Shown here in pieces: positions 8,037-10,042 of a stretch of 10,042 nucleotides of DNA. This stretch comes from Planctomycetota bacterium (GTDB lineage Bacteria > Planctomycetota > Phycisphaerae > WQYP01), in the NCBI GenBank assembly GCA_023489375.1, contig JAMDCX010000019.1:1-10042 (forward strand), written 5' to 3'. The notes under the pieces are model-generated. The model was not told the origin of the DNA, searched no databases, and worked only from the letters and a program-made list of their open reading frames with translations. Position numbers and translations under genes: made by a program. Positions within the stretch are counted from its first letter, which is position 1. Every line of letters begins with the position of its first letter.

Positions 8037-8055
8037 CCACCGGCAAAGCCGGTGG
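8037..8055. repeat. Perfect 8-bp hairpin with AAA loop (REP-like)
   Basis: CCACCGGC (8037-8044), loop AAA, GCCGGTGG (8048-8055). No T-run follows on either strand, so it is not a typical intrinsic terminator. Compact GC-rich hairpins with an AAA-type loop resemble REP/IS200-IS605-associated palindromes; this is resemblance only, since a single copy is seen here. Confidence 0.6.
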
Positions 8056-8170
8056 CCATATCACGGATGGCGTTCCGGAATCCGCGTACCAACTGGCGTA
8101 ACGACTATTTGGAAGTTATTATGCGTCAGTACCTTGGAGAGTCCTCATATAGTCGGTAGATGGCACAAAT

Positions 8171-8199
8171 TTGCATCTTCTGGCGATTCCGGTTATAGT
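8171..8199 (+). promoter_or_regulatory. Sigma70-type promoter for rpsL-rpsG
   Basis: TTGCAT (8171-8176) and TATAGT (8194-8199) are separated by 17 bases, the ideal spacing. Transcription would start about 30 bases before the rpsL ATG. This is a pattern match and has not been tested; a more distal promoter is not excluded. Confidence 0.6.
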
Positions 8200-8226
8200 A
8201 TATGGTTTGTGTTTGGTGAAGTATAC

Positions 8227-8231
8227 GAAGG
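8227..8231 (+). promoter_or_regulatory. Ribosome binding site of rpsL
   Basis: GAAGG six bases before the ATG at 8238, fixing the start of S12 at the conserved MPTINQL. Confidence 0.7.
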
Positions 8232-8237
8232 TAAATT

Positions 8238-8609
8238 ATGCCCACAATCAACCAATTGCTCCGTCATCCGCGCCGCGGCTTGAAGCGTATCAATAAGGTC
8301 AAAGACCTTGAAGCCTCACCGCAGCGTCGCGGGGTATGTCTGCTGGTCAAGACCATGACCCCCAAAAAACCCAACTCGGCGTTGCGTAAAGTGGCCCGTG
8401 TGCGCCTTTCCAACGGCAAGGAAGTTACCGCTTATATTCCGGGCATTGACCATAACCTTCAGGAACACTCGATTGTTCTGGTGCGCGGTGGCCGGGTACG
8501 CGATCTGCCCGGTGTGCGCTATCATATTGTTCGCGGTGTGCTCGATGCCGGCGGCGTGGAAGCCCGCCGCCGCAGCCGTTCCAAGTACGGAGCGAAAAAG
8601 CCAAAATAA
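8238..8609 (+). CDS. rpsL: 30S ribosomal protein S12
   Basis: A full-length 123-residue S12, the decoding-centre protein of the small ribosomal subunit. It begins MPTINQLLRHPRRG and carries the hallmark segments TPKKPNSALRKV (41-52), HNLQEHSIVLVRGGRV (72-87), DLPGVRYH (89-96) and the C-terminal RSRSKYGAKKPK. It aligns with E. coli S12 without gaps to the PGVRYH motif. K43 is conserved. Position 88, a Lys in E. coli, is Arg (codon CGC at 8499-8501); in E. coli and Mycobacterium this exchange is a known streptomycin-resistance substitution, and here it may be native to the lineage. D89, the site of methylthiolation in E. coli, is present. A good promoter and GAAGG ribosome site precede it, and rpsG follows after a 123-bp gap. 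Confidence 0.97.
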   Translation: MPTINQLLRHPRRGLKRINKVKDLEASPQRRGVCLLVKTMTPKKPNSALRKVARVRLSNGKEVTAYIPGIDHNLQEHSIVLVRGGRVRDLPGVRYHIVRGVLDAGGVEARRRSRSKYGAKKPK

Positions 8610-8717
8610 TTAACGGAATTCCGGTGTGCATTGAGCCGTTGGCTCTACCATCGGCAACTATAATTTTGTTCAGGCCCCTGAAGTATCCCGAATCCTGTGA
8701 TTCGATACGGAGAAAAG

Positions 8718-8723
8718 AAAGGA
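8718..8723 (+). promoter_or_regulatory. Ribosome binding site that sets the rpsG start
   Basis: AAAGGA lies nine bases before the ATG at 8733. This favours that ATG over the upstream in-frame GTG at 8697, which would place the purine-rich site inside the coding sequence. Confidence 0.65.
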
Positions 8724-8732
8724 AAATTCATT

Positions 8733-9209
8733 ATGGGCACCAAAACGTTTACCGTCAGCAGCACGCAGATTAAACCTGATGCGGTTTATAATTCCCTGCT
8801 GGTTTCCAAATTTATTAACTGCCTGATGTATGATGGCAAAAAAGCCACGGCCAAACGCGTGTTTTACACAGCTATGGACCTGATCGGAAAAAAAGTAAAA
8901 GATGCCAAACCCAATGAGGTTTTTGAACTGGCCATCAATAATATCAAACCCAATATCGAAACCCGCTCACGCCGGGTAGGTGGACAGAACTATCAAGTGC
9001 CCATTTCCGTGAACCGCAAGCGCCAACAGAGTCTGGCGATTCGCTGGCTGCTGGAGGCGGTTCGTGCCAAATCGGGGCGGCCGATGCCCGAACGTCTGGC
9101 TGATGAAATTCTCGCGGCCAGCCGACGAGAAGGCGCAGCGATGCAAACCCGTGAAAATGTGCACAAAATGGCTGAAGCTAACCGTGCCTTCGCCCATTTT
9201 GCATGGTAG
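8733..9209 (+). CDS. rpsG: 30S ribosomal protein S7
   Basis: A 158-residue S7, close to the usual 156. S7 nucleates assembly of the 30S head by binding the 3' domain of 16S rRNA and contacts the E-site. Conserved stretches are visible: SKFINCLMYDGKKATA, NIKPNIETRSRRVGG, YQVPISVNRKRQQSLAIRWL and the ending MAEANRAFAHFAW. The N-terminus (MGTKTFTVSSTQIKPDAVYN) differs from the MPRRR type of E. coli and resembles that seen in planctomycetes (recalled, not searched). I take the ATG at 8733; an extension to GTG 8697 adds 12 unlikely residues. In most bacteria fusA and tuf follow in the str operon; here the gene is followed by 554 bp without a gene. Confidence 0.96.
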   Translation: MGTKTFTVSSTQIKPDAVYNSLLVSKFINCLMYDGKKATAKRVFYTAMDLIGKKVKDAKPNEVFELAINNIKPNIETRSRRVGGQNYQVPISVNRKRQQSLAIRWLLEAVRAKSGRPMPERLADEILAASRREGAAMQTRENVHKMAEANRAFAHFAW

Positions 9210-9282
9210 CCACAACCAGTCTGCCGTAAAGCCAAGGCGGATATGCGCGATATTTTATGCGGCACAGATGTTCACAGAGCCT

Positions 9283-9336
9283 CGTGGGCAGTGGATTCAA
9301 TATTCTCCACAGTTTCCCACGTCCGGTTTTCCGGAC
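9283..9336 (+). other. Two adjacent stem-loops downstream of rpsG
   Basis: First: CGTGGG (9283-9288) pairs with CCCACG (9316-9321), enclosing GTGGA (9291-9295) with TCCAC (9306-9310). Second: GTCCGG (9321-9326), loop TTTT, CCGGAC (9331-9336). They share base 9321, so they would compete there by one pair. No T-tract follows, so a classical intrinsic terminator is not shown; they could mark or protect the 3' end of the rpsL-rpsG transcript. Confidence 0.4.
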
Positions 9337-9477
9337 ACCCTGGATCATGAAAATAGTTCGTAAAGGCGCGATGTTATAGAAGTCTCTCCGTCTCCGGATG
9401 TGTTATTATGCGTCAGCAACCTGAAAATATGGATGTGATAGAATGTTACGTCTCCGTGTGTTGCAGGCCACAAATAT

Positions 9478-9598
9478 GTAACCTTTCACGAGGAGGCGAC
9501 CAGGCAGGCTGGAAGCCTGCACCACAAAGGGTACCCCCACTTTGGATACGCTTATAACGCCGTAACTCTGGCCTATAGGCATAGCCGTAAACAGTTAC
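9478..9598 (-). mobile_element. MITE-like element copy B (diverged, IS66-type ends)
   Basis: A 121-bp element homologous to 4132-4251 but inverted. Its terminal inverted repeats match at 10 of 13: 9478-9490 GTAACCTTTCACG and the reverse complement of 9586-9598, GTAACTGTTTACG. It is flanked by a degenerate 8-bp duplication, ACAAATAT at 9470-9477 and AAAAATAC at 9599-9606 (6 of 8), suggesting an older insertion than copy A. The centre has a perfect 7-bp palindrome, GCAGGCT (9504-9510), GGA, AGCCTGC (9514-9520), which is the best-conserved part of the family along with a GGGGGYACCCTTTGTG stretch. It has no coding capacity and, like copy A, lies between converging genes. Confidence 0.8.
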
Positions 9599-9763
9599 AA
9601 AAATACACTTGCCATTGGATCAAGCCAACACGCCAAGCTGCATAGCGGCTATCATCGCATGTACTTTATGTCTGTACCGTGTAGAGCCGCGCAGTGAAAC
9701 CAGCTTTCGCTCGTCCGGATGCAGCCATATTTTTTTGGCAATTGTGAATCAAGCTCCAGAACG

Positions 9764-10042
9764 CTACTTCACAGTTACAATCGACTGGAATCGATAATTT
9801 CCAGATTCCAGCAGGTAGATCGCCCGGCCATTTACCAACGCCACGAATTTAATCCATGGTTTGTTGGTTATCCGGTGGCCGTTGAGCTTAACTGCATTGG
9901 CCCGCTTGGCGGGTATTTCCACGGTCGCAAAACTGTTAGCCGGGATTTTCACGTGCCACTTGAACACGCCATCAGGCTTGATTTTCCAGTTACTGACAAT
10001 TTTGCCATAAGGCGAGCGATGCCATGCTTTAACCCAGGTCAG
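9764..10042 (-). CDS. Alpha-L-rhamnosidase (GH78), C-terminal fragment
   Basis: Only the last 92 residues are in the window; the gene continues beyond its right edge. The frame is open from 10042 to a TAG at 9764-9766. The visible sequence reads WHRSPYGKIVSNWKI, then GVFKWHVKIPANSFATVEIPA, and ends with an LLESGNYRFQS segment. This pattern (SPYGKIVS-W, W-V-IPANT-ATV-IPA, SG-Y-F) matches the C-terminal beta-sandwich domain of bacterial GH78 rhamnosidases, which remove terminal L-rhamnose from glycosides and polysaccharides. The catalytic (alpha/alpha)6 barrel, any signal peptide and the start are outside the window, so activity and location cannot be judged. It converges on rpsG and seems unrelated to it. 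Confidence 0.8.
   Translation of the reverse strand: MTWVKAWHRSPYGKIVSNWKIKPDGVFKWHVKIPANSFATVEIPAKRANAVKLNGHRITNKPWIKFVALVNGRAIYLLESGNYRFQSIVTVK

Larger units (their letters stand above)
7716..8237. other. Divergent intergenic region between the glycosyltransferase and rpsL
   Basis: 522 bp with no gene I can support. Short open frames exist (minus strand, 82 codons from a GTG at 8064 to 7816; plus strand, 87 codons at 7896-8159), but neither resembles a known family or has a clear ribosome site. It holds the rpsL promoter near 8171-8199, a perfect 8-bp hairpin at 8037-8055, an A+T-rich patch with the 13-nt palindrome TAAAATTATTTTA at 7811-7823, and one copy of a 15-nt repeat at 8115-8129. 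The minus-strand promoter of the glycosyltransferase must also lie here, but I cannot place it. Confidence 0.6.
9210..9763. other. Convergent intergenic region after rpsG
   Basis: 554 bp between the 3' ends of rpsG and the rhamnosidase, with no gene I can support; the 62-codon frame at 9609-9797 has no recognisable content and overlaps the rhamnosidase end. It holds two adjacent stem-loops (9283-9336), the second copy of the 15-nt repeat (9402-9416) and MITE copy B (9478-9598). Nothing recognisable lies at 9607-9763. Confidence 0.6.

Noticed and set aside
7816..8064. 82-codon minus-strand frame upstream of the glycosyltransferase
   Set aside because: It has a GTG start, no convincing ribosome site and no recognisable motif, and it spans the 8-bp hairpin. 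It is better left as intergenic.
7896..8159. 87-codon plus-strand frame before rpsL
   Set aside because: It overlaps the antisense frame and the hairpin, has no family resemblance, and ends just before the rpsL promoter.
8697..8732. GTG start extending S7 by 12 residues
   Set aside because: The extension would turn the ribosome-site region into coding sequence and has no counterpart in S7 proteins; ATG 8733 has AAAGGA at good spacing.
9591..9780. Repeated 10-mer ACAGTTACAA at 9591 and 9771
   Set aside because: The first is the end of MITE B, but the second lies in the last codons of the rhamnosidase gene, with no further similarity around it. Probably chance.
9609..9797. 62-codon plus-strand frame between MITE B and the rhamnosidase
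   Set aside because: No motif or ribosome site; its end overlaps the rhamnosidase C-terminus on the other strand.
1..10042. CRISPR array, tRNA or rRNA genes, phage or defence cassette
   Set aside because: No regularly spaced short repeats, no tRNA-like T-arm or acceptor pairs, and no nuclease, methylase, toxin or integrase motifs were found in any frame.

Overview
The window appears to come from a Gram-negative, moderately GC-balanced bacterium, most likely of the PVC group (Planctomycetota or Verrucomicrobiota). This is inferred from the style of the S7 N-terminus, an autotransporter with the 'autotransporter-associated beta strand' repeats common in those phyla, a non-canonical EF-G paralogue, and a GH78 rhamnosidase. 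The assignment is by recognition only; no search was run.

Layout: (1) 8-4129, plus strand: a large autotransporter (outer-membrane beta-barrel, secreted passenger) followed 21 bp later by a two-TM membrane protein whose C-terminal half is four exact 55-residue helical repeats; probably one operon. (2) 4132-4251: a 120-bp MITE-like element with 13-bp terminal inverted repeats and a perfect 8-bp target duplication that includes the stop codon of the membrane protein. (3) 7715-4340, minus strand: a GT4-type glycosyltransferase gene broken by an exact 88-bp tandem duplication, then an EF-G-like GTPase 27 bp downstream. (4) 7716-8237: a divergent intergenic region with a good sigma70-type promoter for the ribosomal genes and a perfect 8-bp hairpin. 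(5) 8238-9209, plus strand: rpsL (S12) and rpsG (S7), not followed by the usual fusA. (6) 9210-9763: a convergent gap with stem-loops and a second, diverged copy of the MITE (9478-9598, inverted relative to the first). (7) 9764-end, minus strand: the C-terminus of a GH78 alpha-L-rhamnosidase.

The strongest observations are the MITE family, the frameshifting 88-bp duplication in the glycosyltransferase, and the regular 55-residue repeat protein paired with the autotransporter. Both MITE copies sit in gaps between converging genes, carry GTA-type ends and have 8-bp target duplications; this is the signature of IS66-family transposition. I see no CRISPR array, rRNA, tRNA, complete insertion sequence or obvious defence system.
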